A stretch of 64,000 nucleotides of DNA from Lota lota. Its lineage: Eukaryota > Chordata > Actinopteri > Gadiformes > Lotidae. The DNA lies in assembly GCA_026745465.1 (NCBI GenBank), contig JACYXH010000141.1, positions 62,001-126,000 of the forward strand, read 5' to 3'. Made by a program: the position numbers and the translations under genes. This document shows positions 1 through 34,921 of the stretch, one piece after another (position 1 is the stretch's first letter; each line of letters begins with the position of its first letter). The notes under the pieces were generated by a model. The model saw only the letters and a list, made by a program, of their open reading frames with translations, was not told where the DNA came from and searched no databases.

Positions 1-93
1 CACACACACATACAGAGGCAACACACACACACACACACATACACACACACATACAGGGAGATGTCACACTAACAAACACATACACATACACAC

Positions 94-143
<50 letters not shown>
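1..143. repeat. CA-rich microsatellite
   Basis: Interrupted (CA)n tracts, longest about 95-142. They lie downstream of the CYP4F-like exon, probably inside its first intron. No coding signal was seen in 143-360. Confidence 0.9.
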
Positions 144-144
<1 letters not shown>

Positions 145-359
145 AATGACAAACTACCAACTAATAAATGGTTTAAAGAAACTGGTCTGTGAACTCTGAT
201 CAAGTAATGAAGGAAATAAGGGTTGACATGTAAGCACATGTAAGGATGTTGAAAAACAGAATCACACCCATCTTAAATACAGGTGACAGTTAGCATGGGG
301 TGTTTTGTAATCCTGAACTTCTTTCCCACTGGCAGGTTTCCACATCCATCCAACCACAC

Positions 360-815
360 AGTAGAGAATAGACCTGTGTAGTATATAATATACTAGTAGA
401 GAATAGACCTGTGTAATATATTATATACTAGTATAGATAGACCTGTGTAGTATATAATATACTAGTACAGATAGACCTGTGTACTATATAATATACTAGT
501 ATAGATAGACCTGTGAAGTATATTATATACTAGTAGAGAATAGACCTGTGTAGTATATAATATACTAGTATAGATAGACCTGTGAAGTATATTATATACT
601 AGTAGAGAATAGACCTGTGTAGTATATAATATACTAGTATAGATAGACCTGTGTAGTATATGATATACTAGTAGAGAATAGACCTGTGTAGTATATGATA
701 TACTATAGAATAGACCTGTGTAGTATATAATATACTATAGAATAGACCTGTGTAGTATATGATATACTATAGAATAGACCTGTGTAGTTTATGATATACT
801 AGCATAGAATAGAAA
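360..815. repeat. AT-rich minisatellite, about 34-37 nt unit
   Basis: About a dozen imperfect head-to-tail copies of a unit containing AGAATAGACCTGTGTAGTA followed by a TATA(A/T)TATACTAGT block. The second half of each unit is nearly palindromic (AGTATAT..ATATACT). Copies differ by small substitutions, and some lack the CTAGTA step. It probably lies in intron 1 of the CYP4F-like gene. Confidence 0.93.
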
Positions 816-839
816 CATAACATTGGGGATTCACATCAA

Positions 840-992
840 TGTGTGTGTGTATATGTATGCAGCTTATGCATGCGTGTGTGTGCGTGTGAGTGTGCGCGTC
901 CACATGTGTGCTTATGTGTGTATATGCCTATGTGTGTGTGTGTGTGTGTGTTTATGTGTGTGCGTCTATATGTATGCTTATGTGTGCATATG

Positions 993-1062
<70 letters not shown>

Positions 1063-1078
1063 TGTGTGTGTGTGTGTA
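840..1078. repeat. Compound TG microsatellite at the CYP4F-like splice donor
   Basis: (TG)n with CATATG-type interruptions, purest at 990-1078. On the minus strand it is (CA)n starting about 5 nt into the intron after the donor at 1084. It produces long artificial Cys-Val or Thr-His reading frames that are not genes. Confidence 0.93.
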
Positions 1079-1084
1079 GGCCAC

Positions 1085-1306
1085 CTGTCCCAGGTGTCCG
1101 ATGAGCCAGGAGTGTGTGGGTGGCGTGCTGAAGCAGGACAGCCGGTGTATGAACTGGGCGTGGCGCAGCAGCAGCCTCGACACCCAGACCATCGCCGCAC
1201 CCACCAGCGCCGTCACCACGACGACCAGCACCTGCCACGGGCCACCTTGGAGTAGGCCAGAGATGAAGAGCACGGACACGCCCCACAATGCTCCCAGGAC
1301 ACTCAT
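1085..1306 (-). CDS. Cytochrome P450 family 4 (CYP4F-like), first coding exon (partial gene)
   Basis: Seen: an ATG at 1306 opens a 74-codon exon ending in a donor (GGACAG|GTGGCC, exon end 1085). The peptide begins MSVLGALWGVSVLFISG, has a hydrophobic stretch at about residues 24-47 (VLVVVVTALVGAAMVWV), and ends CFSTPPTHSWLIGHLGQ. Family knowledge: CYP4F enzymes are ER-anchored monooxygenases that omega-hydroxylate fatty acids and eicosanoids. Their N-terminal anchor is followed by a Pro-rich hinge and a W-x-x-G-H-L-G motif matching this ending. The heme-binding and other exons must lie beyond the left edge; none was found in 1-1084. A long GA tract lies directly upstream of the start, so the first bases of the 5' UTR are low complexity. 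Other CYP4 subfamilies are possible; an unrelated gene is unlikely. Confidence 0.75.
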
Positions 1307-1309
1307 CCT

Positions 1310-1480
1310 GAGAGAGAGAGGAGGGGGGAGAGAGAGGAGGGGGGAGAGAGAGGGGGAGGGGGGGAGAGAGAGGGAGGGGGAGAGAGAGAGGGGGGAGACG
1401 GAGAGAGAGGGGGGAGAGAGAGAGGGAGAGGGGGGAGACGGAGAGAGAGGGGGGAGAGAGAGAGAGGAGGAGAGAGAGAG

Positions 1481-1575
<95 letters not shown>
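1310..1575. repeat. GA-rich tract upstream of the CYP4F-like start codon
   Basis: GAGGGG-type mixed purine tract at 1310-1480, passing into pure (GA)n to 1570. On the minus strand it is CT-rich and ends four bases before the ATG, so it forms the 5' UTR or proximal promoter. Confidence 0.92.
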
Positions 1576-2556
1576 CAATAATATTATTCCGCCAAGCAGT
1601 TTGTGAACGTTGCACTCTGCTCCGAACGCAGGTAATAATTGTCTTTTCGTGAGCTCGAGGTGCCTTTAACTCTTTGACGTCGTGACCAAGGGACTCAGGC
1701 AGCGAGGGGTGTGTGGACGTGTGGCGCTCTGTCTGGGCAGCGGTTTGACTGCGGCGTCCGGGAGAGGGTTAAGCTTCTCGTACTCTTATAGCGTGACGCT
1801 ACGGCGTGTGGCGCATTTAATTTACAACGTCTTTCATCCTGAAGCTCGCACACAACGGCGGTGCTAAAAAAGTATCACAAAGACGGGGGCCGTGGGTCGC
1901 AACACGGCCCCCTCTCTCCTAGAACTCTCAGCTGAAACAGTGGGTTCACTTACACTTCAAAGGGCCACAGCCCTGGTGACCTGAGTGACCTCATCCGACC
2001 CCCCACGACCCCCGCGCTCCCTCCGCTCTAGCGATCACCAGACTGGGGGGGCAGATCTGCCCCCTCCATGGTGGCTTTTAAAGCGGGCTTTAAAATTATT
2101 TTATTATGTGCAGGCCATTTAAAGCAGCGCACCCTTGATTTAATTTCCTTTTTACTACATTTTATTCTATCCTCTTTTTTTTTTTACAGTGGCACACACT
2201 TGTTTTTATTGCCCCTTTTATCTTTTCATTTATTCTTCTTTTTGCAATTTTACGTTTAATTCATTGTTTTATTTTTGTTTTGTCATCTTAAACTATTCAA
2301 CCAGCAAGCCTTCAGTTAAACCTGCAGACCACCCCTTATTTACCTTTAAATTATTATCTTATTATACATTTTCTTTTACCAGTCTTTTTACCTGTGAAAT
2401 GCTTCTATATTTGTCTCCGCAGATGAGAAGCACTACACAAACAATTTATAATTATCAATGTATTATTACTACTCCAGTTACACAACCGACTTTAATGTCA
2501 CATATCAAGTTTGACATTCCTACCTGGAATTGTTCTCTGCTGAATGCAACCAAATG

Positions 2557-2621
2557 AACCATCCAGACAGTACAGCTTTTGACATTAACTATACGTTTCC
2601 CTTTCTGTATTTTTGTTGCCT

Positions 2622-2622
<1 letters not shown>
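2557..2622 (+). repeat. Dispersed repeat flanking a CT microsatellite, copy 1
   Basis: About 66 nt starting ACCATCCAGACAGTACAGC and ending TTTTGTTGCC, followed at once by (CT)n. A nearly identical copy in reverse orientation is at 40697-40763, where it is followed by (GA)n. Only a few substitutions separate the copies. Confidence 0.88.
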
Positions 2623-2830
<208 letters not shown>

Positions 2831-4429
2831 AGGGACACAAAAGGCATGAAGCGGTCTCTCATTTAAGCTTCTGCTCGTTCTCCCTTTCATACTTGAACTT
2901 CCCCATTCAGTCGTTTGCTGGTAACAATATATGTTTATTCGTTTTTTACGTGGACAAACGCACTCATGCACACACACGCACACACACACCTTTTCTGGAT
3001 ACGGCCTCGGTGGAAAATAGTTTTTCAGAAAGAGCAAAGTCCTTCGTATACCTCTAGAACCGTTCATCTGATCTACTTCACACTTAGCGTGCAGTGTTGA
3101 CTTAATTGGACACGCCACGTCAAGACACATTCAATGTTAATACACTTTGAACAAAACAACCAACCAGCGGCCCTCTGTGCAGCAGCAGGGGCGGGGCTTC
3201 AGGGCTCTGCTGTGCAGCAGTCCCCATGGTCACTGTACTTTGACGCTGGATGTACAACAGGTATACAACTCTTACTATAAATAGAGACGTGTCTGTACTT
3301 CTGTATTTACTTCTGTTTTCTTGACAATTCGATCGACTTCACACTCGGTGGGTGTTTTGCTCGGAACCCAAGGAAGTGCCGATTGGGGAAGTCGTTTGAA
3401 TGAGCCGCTCTCGAGAAAGCTGCAAGCATCAACACTGCGGAGGCCAAGCAATAGGCCCGTCCCGAACAGGCACGTTTTGAAGGGGCACTGTACTACTGTT
3501 TTAAATGTGGCCAATATCAGATTCCTGGTCCAGTTCACACTGTTTGCATGCGCAAAAGAAAGCCAGCATTTAAGTTTGATGTGTGTTGTGTTGTGTTGTA
3601 GTAGTGTTGACACGTTGTGGACATTTGCAGACTAGTGGGTGTTCTTTTTATCAACTGAACGTTTTTTTCCTTTTTTTATTCGTAAGCGGTTCAATTCGTT
3701 AAAACAAATCTGTCATTCTAATAACGCTAAAAGCAAAACTACAATATCACTATTTTAACTGTCTGAGCACCTTATCAGCATTATCATGTTTAGTTGTCGT
3801 CACTCAGGCGAATGTCTGGCGCCACCTAGTGGTTTCCAACGAGCCATCACAACAATTATGTCCGTTTAATTTCTTCTTGGCCATGCACTGATTAAAATAC
3901 GAAAGCTGCGGTCTGGAAGGTGCTTAAAAAAAAAGCAAATTCATGGGAAGATTGTGTGACGCTTTATGTTGAGCAAAATCGTCAAATTACTTAACCCTAA
4001 CCCCATTCCTTTCAGATGAACAGTGCTTCAATTTTCTGTGACATTCATTCTGTCAGTGTCTGTAAATAGATGTTTGCAACTGTTTGTAGAAGCTGATTTC
4101 TTGTATGTGTTATGTGTTACGTTATCCTAAATATTCACACATTTATTTTATTAACCATGTGGGAGACCTGCAGGTGCCATGACGTCACAGAATGAGTGGA
4201 AACAACAAACAGGTAAAAAAAAAGAAAAGAAAAGAAAAGGTTTCAAACCAAATCGCTGAGTCCTCTCAGTCCTCATGTCTGCAACTCACTGCAAGTGAGA
4301 CGGTGAAGCCTGCGTTTCGCTCTCCGGCGTCAACTATTTTGTGTAGCCTACGGTCGAAACATTTAAAGCCTAGTTCGGCAACCTAAAACACGCTGTTTGT
4401 CTAATGACGACACAAGCAGCTGTTGAAAA

Positions 4430-7369
<2,940 letters not shown>

Positions 7370-7645
7370 GTGGCGAGGAACTGCTCCAATGATGAAGTCT
7401 TTAGGATCAACCGCCAATAGCTAAAAAAAAGAAAGATATATATTTTGTAGAATGAAGTCAGATACAATGTCTTGTTGGTATTGGATGGTTAAGCTCAGCT
7501 ATACGTATTTACCTTCCTTTTTACAGCAGACCTTATTAATGTAATTAATAATATTTGTTTCGGGGGATGGCACAGGTTTTTTTTTTTTGCACGATGATTG
7601 TCACAAAGGTGAACACTGAAATAATGAATCAGTGCACATGAGGGG

Positions 7646-7651
7646 AATAAA
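7646..7651 (+). terminator. Candidate polyadenylation signal AATAAA for the IRS-like gene
   Basis: AATAAA lies 277 nt after the TGA at 7367-7369, in AT-rich sequence on the same strand. It is the first canonical hexamer noticed downstream. No transcript evidence is available. Confidence 0.4.
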
Positions 7652-7880
7652 ATGGGTGAAAATCCTTTTAGATTTTTAAACGAGTACGACTTATGAAACA
7701 TAACATCAGCCACATCTCCATTTCTATCGGAGGCGGCTCAAGCACTGCCGTCTGGTGTTATCGAGGTTGGTCTCCCGTGCGTCGGTGACATGAGTAGGGC
7801 GAAGGAAGGTGGGTTTCACAAGCTAGATGTCGGCTGGTCCAGTTACTGTCATCCCTCGGCTCCATGGACGGTCACCGCTG

Positions 7881-8554
7881 TTAGTTAAATAACGCTAAAG
7901 CTCCACATCCTCTGGGTACGGCCAGTCCCATCGAGATGGCGTCCTCCTTTTCGGACATCATGTCCAGTGTTGCGGTCTTCCATATGGCAGCCTCTTCCTC
8001 AGATTGAAGAACACCAACTCTGGTTGAGAAATTAGACCGCTGAAAACATAACATGGGGAAGAAGTCGTAAGAACTACTGGGGAATTATGTTTTGACTTAC
8101 TCTTCTCTTGCTTTGCCTTGTGCGAGCGGTGACCCTGCCCTCCTCTTTCTCATCCTGGTTTTGAAATAGGTCTTGCAGGATGCTAGAGAGGGAGAGAAAA
8201 CCAGATTTGTTTATTATAAAATGCAGCCTATAGAGTTGAACAGTAAATTGACAATTGTTTTAGGCGTAGGAAAATATACCCACTCCCTAACCAGGATAAG
8301 CCTAACTATCTGGACATTGTGACACACCTTTATCAACTTCAGTATCCACATTGGGAAAAGGCATCGATACGTTATTTAAAAGATCTGTCGTTACCTCCTG
8401 GTTGTGTGGGGAAGATTGATTAAAAGTTAATTTAGAATTCCAGGTACTGTTATGAGACTATCATGGTGATATACCAACAAAACATGTTGCTTACCTTGTC
8501 TGTGGATCGTATTTGTGTGTTGTTTTCAGCATCATGCATTCTCCGCACAGCTTC
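7881..8554 (-). CDS. Unrecognised spliced gene, three 3' exons (5' part not found)
   Basis: Seen: three minus-strand exons with strong splice signals, 8554-8495 (TTTACAG| ... ACAAG|GTAAGC), 8182-8101 (CTCTCTAG| ... AAGA|GTAAGT) and 8039 to a TAA at 7881. The last intron is only 61 nt, GTAAGT...TTTTCAG, typical of fish. One frame stays open through all three: KLCGECMMLKTTHKYDPQ, then SILQDLFQNQDEKEEG, then a basic stretch RTRQSKRR, then SEEEAAIWKTATLDMMSEKE. Codon phase agrees at both joins, which is unlikely by chance. I do not recognise the family. The C-x-x-C followed by an acidic and then a basic segment could be a small nuclear protein or a domesticated transposon protein. No upstream exon with an initiator was identified. 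The gene is convergent with the IRS-like gene. Confidence 0.55.
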
Positions 8555-8559
8555 CTGTA

Positions 8560-11500
8560 AAAAAGTAAAGTTATAGCATGGGTTAAATTCAACCACATTA
8601 AGGGATAAAGCAGATAAGGAAATACGATGAATCAGAATGTGTGGCAGTCATTCAAAAACCAGCAGGCTAAAGAAATAAAACATACCGAATAGATCTTTTT
8701 AAATAGCTATTTTTATCTATTTTGAAACTGACTGCTCTGACTGCAGTCAAGCCATCTGCACTTCGGCGATGTGTGGGGACATTCAAGTGTTTTTACTGTA
8801 GCATTTTTGTTTAATTAGATGTTAAAGTAATCCCCAATATTAATTTAAATAATACATAAGGGGCACCACGGTCATATTTTTGTCGTTATAGAATAAAACA
8901 TAAGGTTAGAGATTCAGAGATTGATCGTGACAAAAGTTACAAAACATTGTTGAGGGGTCTTCGTAAACTGTCGTTTTGTTTATCGAAATAAAATATTGTC
9001 GGGCCAAAACAAACCCTGCTTATCAGACATCTTTAAAAATGCATTGCACTGTTAAAGCTTACCTACAGCACCTTTATCACACACAAAACAGTATTAGCAA
9101 AGTGACTCTCGATAAGTTACACGAAACATCGCTTTATATTTCTGTATCCATTTATTATCCAGTTTATGTCTTTACAATCAGTGAGTGACACAGAGATGAC
9201 ATTATAGTGAAGTTTTGCATAGAGTGGATTCCTACTGCCAGACACTTGGCCCAAAAACCGCCATATTCTTTTGAAATATTTACACGGCGTTTGTGAAAGA
9301 CCAAAGCACAAGCGCCAACAAAACATAACCAATGTCAGATTTAGCAGAGAAAGGAATTCAACAACGGTAGTTGATCGTCTGCTTCTACAGACATTTTAAA
9401 TAAGCGTTCGGACTGAATCTTATTTCTGTAATTATGTCCAAATAGGACTGGTTATCAGTGTGGGACAAAACGTATAGTCGCAATTGACTTTGGTCCTTCA
9501 GAGATTGATCGTGACAAAAGTTACAAAACATGGGAGAGGGGTCGTCTTAAACAGGTTGTGATTCTATCAGTTAAAATGCTAGGCCTGCTAAATTGTTAAC
9601 CAAGATTCAAATCTGTTGAGTAGGTGATTATTACTTTGGATGTAAAACATCTAATCAAATAAGTATTTTGTAGACCTGTTGAAATCTATGACTGAAAATA
9701 AGAAGTGAAAATTGTAAGTGAATGTAATTTGGAGGTTGAGTTTGAGGCAGTTATGTTCACAAATCAGCAGAAGGACATGAGACATTGGGGGAAATGGGGT
9801 GACAAACAGGCAAAACCACAACTTGCTTAAGGCCCTGAAACCTGGTACATTCACCCCACAAACAGTATGTGATCCGTCGCTGGAAGGAAAATATTTAGGT
9901 TTCTTTGTGAAATGTGAGAGGCAGAAAAGCTGGTCACTGGTATTGTAAACCTGGAACAATAAGCAGCTCCGAGACTCGCTTCAAAACCGGTTAGCATCTG
10001 AAACGTTTAACAGTTTAAAATAAGTCGTTTTGTTACGCTTATATTTACTTAACATGTTTCTCTTTTTTTGACATGACCAACGTTAAATAATTCACTCAAT
10101 GGTGTCTCTTAAGATTAAGTTCTTGCCAATATTGGTGATCATGGGCATTGTTCACCTAGAGGCCATCTTAGTTCTAAATGCTAGCTGGGCAGGCGGGGGG
10201 CAGATCCACCCCCATTCAGCGAGTGTGAATAAAGCCCATTGGTGTGTAGAAAAGGTTACAGCAGAAAGGCAGGTGCTGTCATCGTTACAACCCAGGCGAG
10301 TGTTCTGTGTGGCAGTGATGTCACAAAAAGGCTTGCTGACATTCATAGTGCAAAGGGAAGGCCAGTGAAGAGGGCCACTTGTAGGCCACAGATCCTCCTA
10401 CTACTACTACTACTAATAATAATAATCAATAGTAATATTAACAATCCAAAAAGAGTGTGTGCCAGTGCCATTAAAGGGCCACTTGGTGACATGGAGGAGT
10501 GAGAGTGGGAACCCCCATTTGTGATGTGGCTGGGCTTCATGGTTATGATTATATTATTGTTTGGTTAAGTTATTGAAAATAAGGTATGTTAACAAAAATG
10601 CTACAACATTGGGTCGACTCAACAACCAAAAAAACTATGACTTACAAAATATTTTCCAATCTTTGTAAGAAAGATGTGATGTATTCCATGCGTAACCAAG
10701 GTGTTTAGTGTGTTGTTTAGGTGCTCTTGACAAACACAACTGGTTGGTAATATCACAAGTATCGGTCAATGAAGAATCATAGTATAGGCCTAAATTTTGA
10801 GGTGAAAAGTAGTGTTGAATTATGAAAAGAAAATATGAAAAAAAACTGAAAAATGGCCAAGTCGTTTCAGAAAATTAAAAAAACATCAGATCATTCTCAG
10901 TTGAGAGCGTCATAAAATAAGTACAACAAAAAGCAAAGCGAGGGTTGGACAAAAAAAACTTTCAGGCCATCTTAAAAAAGACCCACATTTCGTAAACACA
11001 TGACCGTTTCAAAATGGCAGTTTTAATCCACTTAACGGATCAATTGTGAAGTCAACTTTATCAAGGTTTGGTAAAATGTATAAGTTAGAGAAATATATAT
11101 ATATATATATATTTTAACATATATAAAAAGGCCTGGCTGAGAATTTGCTTTTTGCATACAGCCCAAGAAAATAACTACTTTACTTTGCGGTCAAATTAAT
11201 AGAGACTCAATTTAGTACGATTCGTACAGAAATCTCCTTGTACGAAAAGTGGGAAACCACCTAGCAACGGAGGATTTGAATTAACAATTAGTCCGGTTCA
11301 GATCATGAAAAAGGAAAACGAACACCACTCAGTTTACGTCATCAAAAACAGTTACATTCGTTATACAATATATCACCACCAGGATTAATAGAAAATCCGC
11401 TATTTGTAAAAAGCTGGAAATACTGTTATGACAACACTAAAGCTTTTTGTCTATACCCCCAAAGACCCCCATTGCAGCCTTCATTCTGATGGTCTGAAGG

Positions 11501-12343
11501 ATTTACATATGAGAAGTGCTACTGTAGATCCACACGGGTACAGTTACTCTGTTGGACCACATGGGAGCGCCAAAACGACTGACCTTCAAATAGTCCCCCC
11601 AATGGGCTGTTTTGAGCTGAAAGTTGCAACATTAGGCCTGAGAAAGTTCCTGAATGTGAATTGCAGTGCCACTGTGTGGAAGCGTCTGTGAATTCACCCA
11701 CTCCTGTAACTATGGTAAACAGTTTTTGAACAAAGAACTCTTAAAGTGTAGTAAAAAAAAGAAAAAAAGCAGGACATTGTCATTGTGTCTTAAAGCGATG
11801 GTGAGGTCTGTTCATCTCTTTGAGAGCCTTTGGGAGACTTAAAAGCAGCGGTCTCTCTCTTCCTAGCATCGCAGGAACAGAATGTAGCATCTCCTAATCC
11901 TATGTCATGATTGACTCACTGCAAGGAAAACCAAAAGCTTTTATGTCTTCCTTCAATGCTCAGCAATAAATATCTTGAAGGAGGGTTTCAACACGTACAC
12001 GCACACATGCATGTGCACTGCGGTAAAGTGGCAGGGTTTGGCTATACGTGAAGTATGCATCTCAAAAACAAATAACGACAAAAAATCTCAACTAGTCCCA
12101 TACTTCCATGGACCAATAAGCCTTTAAAAAAAGGTATACGATTGGCTCATATCCACATTCCGTCTGTATTTCCTGGTTCAAAGGTCACGTGAAAAATAAT
12201 GTGCTGTAGGAATGTCGAATTTCCCAGCATCAAACCCATCCCCTGACTCCTGTATTCTGGCGCCATCTGGTGGCTGTAACCGGTACTCCTCATTTGTGAT
12301 CCACAGACAAACACGGTTGGCTTTAGCGATAGCATGGCGGCCT
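8560..12343. other. AT-rich intergenic stretch downstream of hecw2
   Basis: No convincing exon was seen. It contains the 35-nt direct repeat described separately, a short (AT)n at about 11095-11111, a CTA/ATA trinucleotide patch near 10400-10430, and probably the hecw2 3' UTR at its right end. An open stretch at 11428-11691 (plus) has no recognised domain. Confidence 0.5.
8913..9531 (+). repeat. 35-nt direct repeat, copies at 8913-8947 and 9497-9531
   Basis: The sequence TTCAGAGATTGATCGTGACA...ACAAAACAT is identical over 35 bases in both places, 584 nt apart. Both are followed by a related GAGGGGTC motif. The sequence between is not otherwise obviously duplicated. Confidence 0.85.
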
Positions 12344-31776
<19,433 letters not shown>

Positions 31777-32707
31777 GGCAACCGGAAGGCGGGTGTGGTG
31801 CGGGGAGGAAGAGACGGGGAGGAGAGGCAGCGGAGGAGGAGGAGGAGGAGGAGGAGGAGGAGGGGCGCGGTTGGTGCTGGTGGTTATGGCGGTGTTGGGC
31901 GCGGGGGAGACGGGGGTGTGGTGGGGGGAGGAAGGGGTGACGGAGCCGCCGGGAGCGGGGGAGGAGGGATGTGGGAGGGAGCGGGTGGGGAGGACGGCTC
32001 TGGCGAGGGAGGGGCGAATGGTGGAGGAGAGGAAGAAAATAATCGAATAAATAAATTAAAAAAAGAGAGGGAGGGAGGGAGGGAGGGAGGGAGATAGGGC
32101 AACAGCCTCTGCGAATGAGAGAGGGAGGGAAGGATGGGTGAGGGCCAGCAAGGAGAGATATGTCGCTTCTATGTCTTCAACATCCACCCGCTCTCTCTCG
32201 CACCGTCCCGCTGTCCTCTCCCACAGGCTTCCATTACCGCTCAGCCCCTCGACCCTCTAGCAAGGCACGCTTTAGTCCAAAAACACAACCTAAAGAAACC
32301 AAAAAAGGACGACAAATTGATACTCCCGCCCTGGCCGTATTAGGACGCTCCCGCCGCGATTCCCTCAAGCAAGGCACTTGAATAATTCCCAGAATCCCGC
32401 AGTCAGTCATTCAGCCTTGACGAGGGGTCCTATCTACTGTTTCTCATGGCCCCCTTGTCCACTCTTTTTTAGCCCGTCCCTCTCTATACATACTCTTTGG
32501 CTCTCTCTCTATATCTCCAAGTCTCTGTCTTTCCTCTAGGTCTCCCTCTCTCTACCTAGCCCGTTGTGTCTCTCTATCGTCTCCCTCTCTCTATCTCCGA
32601 AGCCTCTCTCCCGTCACTGCACCACATGACTCTGGTTAGTTAGAGAGTCCCAAGTCCCAACACTGTGTCCCCTCCACACCCACTCCTCTGACCTTTGAAC
32701 CCACCCG

Positions 32708-32970
32708 CTAGATAGGGTTTTTTTTACCCCCCCACCCATCTACTAGAGGCCCCTGAGCTTTGGGAGGGGAGGTGTACAACTCCAGAAGGTCTTTGCTCAG
32801 AGGCACTATGGCAGTGGCTGCATCCACTTCGCACGGAGGAAAGGGTGGAGGTGGAGGAGGAGACGGTGTACTGTTTTCCGCGTCACTCGTCTGTTGTCCA
32901 GCACGTGGGAAGAAGGGATTACTACACCCTCTGTGGGTCGGGGAAGGCGGTGGAGATAGAGGTTGGAAAC
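32708..32970 (-). other. Candidate exon of unknown gene, or hecw2 5' alternative exon
   Basis: Seen: a strong acceptor (CTCTTTCCTGTAG|GTTTCC, minus strand) followed by one open frame to TAG at 32710-32708. The frame reads SPPPSPTHRGCSNPFFPRAG, a Pro run, then CEVDAATAIVPLSKDLLELY. Composition is protein-like, unlike nearby repeats. No donor is needed if it is a terminal exon. No upstream coding partner was found in 33-38 kb, and I recognise no family. It could also be a non-coding hecw2 leader exon. Confidence 0.35.
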
Positions 32971-32999
32971 CTACAGGAAAGAGACAGAAACACAGACAG

Positions 33000-33478
33000 G
33001 ACAGACATAGAGACAGAAACACAGACAGGACAGACATAGAGACAGGACATAGAGAGAGAGAGAGGACAGAGACAGAGAGAGAGAGACAGGACAGAGACCG
33101 GACAGAGATAGAGACAGGACAGAGACAGGACAAAGATAGAGACAGGACAGACATAGACACAGGACAGACATAGAGACAGGACAGAGAGAGAGAGAGAGGA
33201 CAGAGACAGAGAGAGAGAGACAGGACAGAGATAGAGACCGGACAGAGATAGAGACAGGACAGAGACAGGACAAAGATAGAGACAGGACAGACATAGAGAC
33301 AGGACAGACATAGAGACAGGACAGAGAGAGAGAGAGGACAGCGACAGAGAGAGAGAGACAGGACAGAGATAGAGATAGAGACCGGACAGAGATAGAGACA
33401 GGACAGAGAAAGAGACAGGACAAAGATAGAGACAGGACAGAGATAGAGACAGGACAGAGACAGAGAGAGAGACAGGAA
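33000..33478. repeat. GACAGGACAGAGATAGA complex repeat
   Basis: Nested repeats of AGACAGGACAGAGATAGAGA and GAGAGAGAGGACAGAGA with larger blocks of about 100-130 nt duplicated two to three times. Both strands give low-complexity frames only. Confidence 0.93.
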
Positions 33479-34669
33479 GATAGAACATTAGATGAAGAGG
33501 TGGAAAGGGAGAGAGCAAGAGAGAGGAAGGGGGGGAAAGAAGATGGAGACTGATCAATAATTCATAACAGTAAGGACCTTTACAGTAAATCACTCTGAAC
33601 TGAGAATATGTGTTTATAAGGCAGACACCATTCTAAAGTTACAATTCTTTTTTTTTTGCCATCGTTGACATTCAAACACAAGATCCCTCACCAACATGAC
33701 AAAAAACCATGCTCTGGAAAATCTATTTATTCAACATTTACAATAAAACCATAGTTACAGACATAAAATACTAAATGGAGCAAGGCGCTGGACAGGATCT
33801 GAGAAGATCACATAATTCATGTCTTGTGTCTGTAGCCGGAAAGCACATTCCTGCCCTCATATCTGCATTATTGATGGCATCATTTTCCTTGAAATGTAGG
33901 TTTCCTTGCAACATGCTTAGACATATTTTTGGTTTAAATAAAATGTACACCTCGACACACTAATCAAAGAAAAAGAAAAAGATCAATGTTCTCAATCTAA
34001 TCTTGATTATTCTTTACATCCTTCCTCTCTCTCTCTCTCTCTACCTCGCTCCCTCGCTTTCATCTTCACCTCACCCTGGTTGCCATGGTGACCGGCAGAG
34101 CGGCAGCCTGGCTTCCGCACCACTTGGTTAAAAAAAGCGGCCATGTGACCAAGAGTCCCACGATCAACGCTCTACCTCTCTTTCTCTCTCCTTATACTAA
34201 CGTTTTATCTCTCCGTCTTTTCCATTCTCTCTCCCCATTCATTTTCACCTGTTCTTTATTTATTACCCAATCCATTTTTCATTTCCTCTCTCTCCCCCCA
34301 TCCATTTTCAGAGAGAAAGAGAAAGAGAGAGAGAGACTGAGAGATGGAGAGAGTGAGAGAGTGAGAGATGGAGAGATGAGAGATGGAGAGAGAGAGAGAG
34401 CTTGGTGTGATGTCATCAACTGCTATTGTTTATAAATAACCAACAGTGAGAAAGCTCTACAATAACTACCAGAACTGAGACATCCTTTATATCTGAAAAC
34501 CGGCGTTTAACAATATATACCTTATGTTGTCAATAAAGCTTAAAGCTAAGGTTCAACTCCTCAACCCCAGATGATAGGTTCAACTGATAACTGCTCAGTA
34601 TGCATTTTAATGTAGAAAATCTCATCAACACCCCTTATACATGTGTTCCTAGAGTTCTTAAAGATGTGT

Positions 34670-34921
34670 AGCCTCGCAATAACCACCTCCATTTTGGAAG
34701 CATTGAAATGTTAGTTGTTATGTTGGTCATTGTTTAGTAATGAAGCATGAAATGATTTGTCATTATGGGGAGACATTGTTGTGTTTGAAACTGCCGCAGT
34801 GGTCTCATGAGAGATGTAGCATACAATGTTCATTAGCCTAGGTTTCAGTATATTTACAGTTATTGAGGATTTATAGTACTACAACTCTCTTGAGTCCTCT
34901 CAATATGGTGGATTATCGCCA
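34670..34921 (+). repeat. Dispersed repeat family E, copy 1
   Basis: Blocks GCCTCGCAATAACCACC, TTGTCATTATGGGGAGACAT and CAACTCTCTTGAGTCCTCTC match the reverse complement of 42163-42330 with scattered differences. Confidence 0.78.

Noticed and set aside
360..815. Possible CRISPR array, from the regularly spaced near-identical repeats
   Set aside because: Units are contiguous with no unique spacers, and the sequence context is a vertebrate intron; it is a minisatellite.
9651..9959. 102-codon minus-strand frame starting MFQVYNTSDQLFC
   Set aside because: Composition is that of random AT-rich sequence, with no domain and no neighbouring exons in phase.
11428..11691. 87-codon plus-strand frame starting MTTLKLFVYTPKDPHC
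   Set aside because: No splice signals tested well, no recognised domain, and it lies in AT-rich intergenic DNA; such length is expected by chance.
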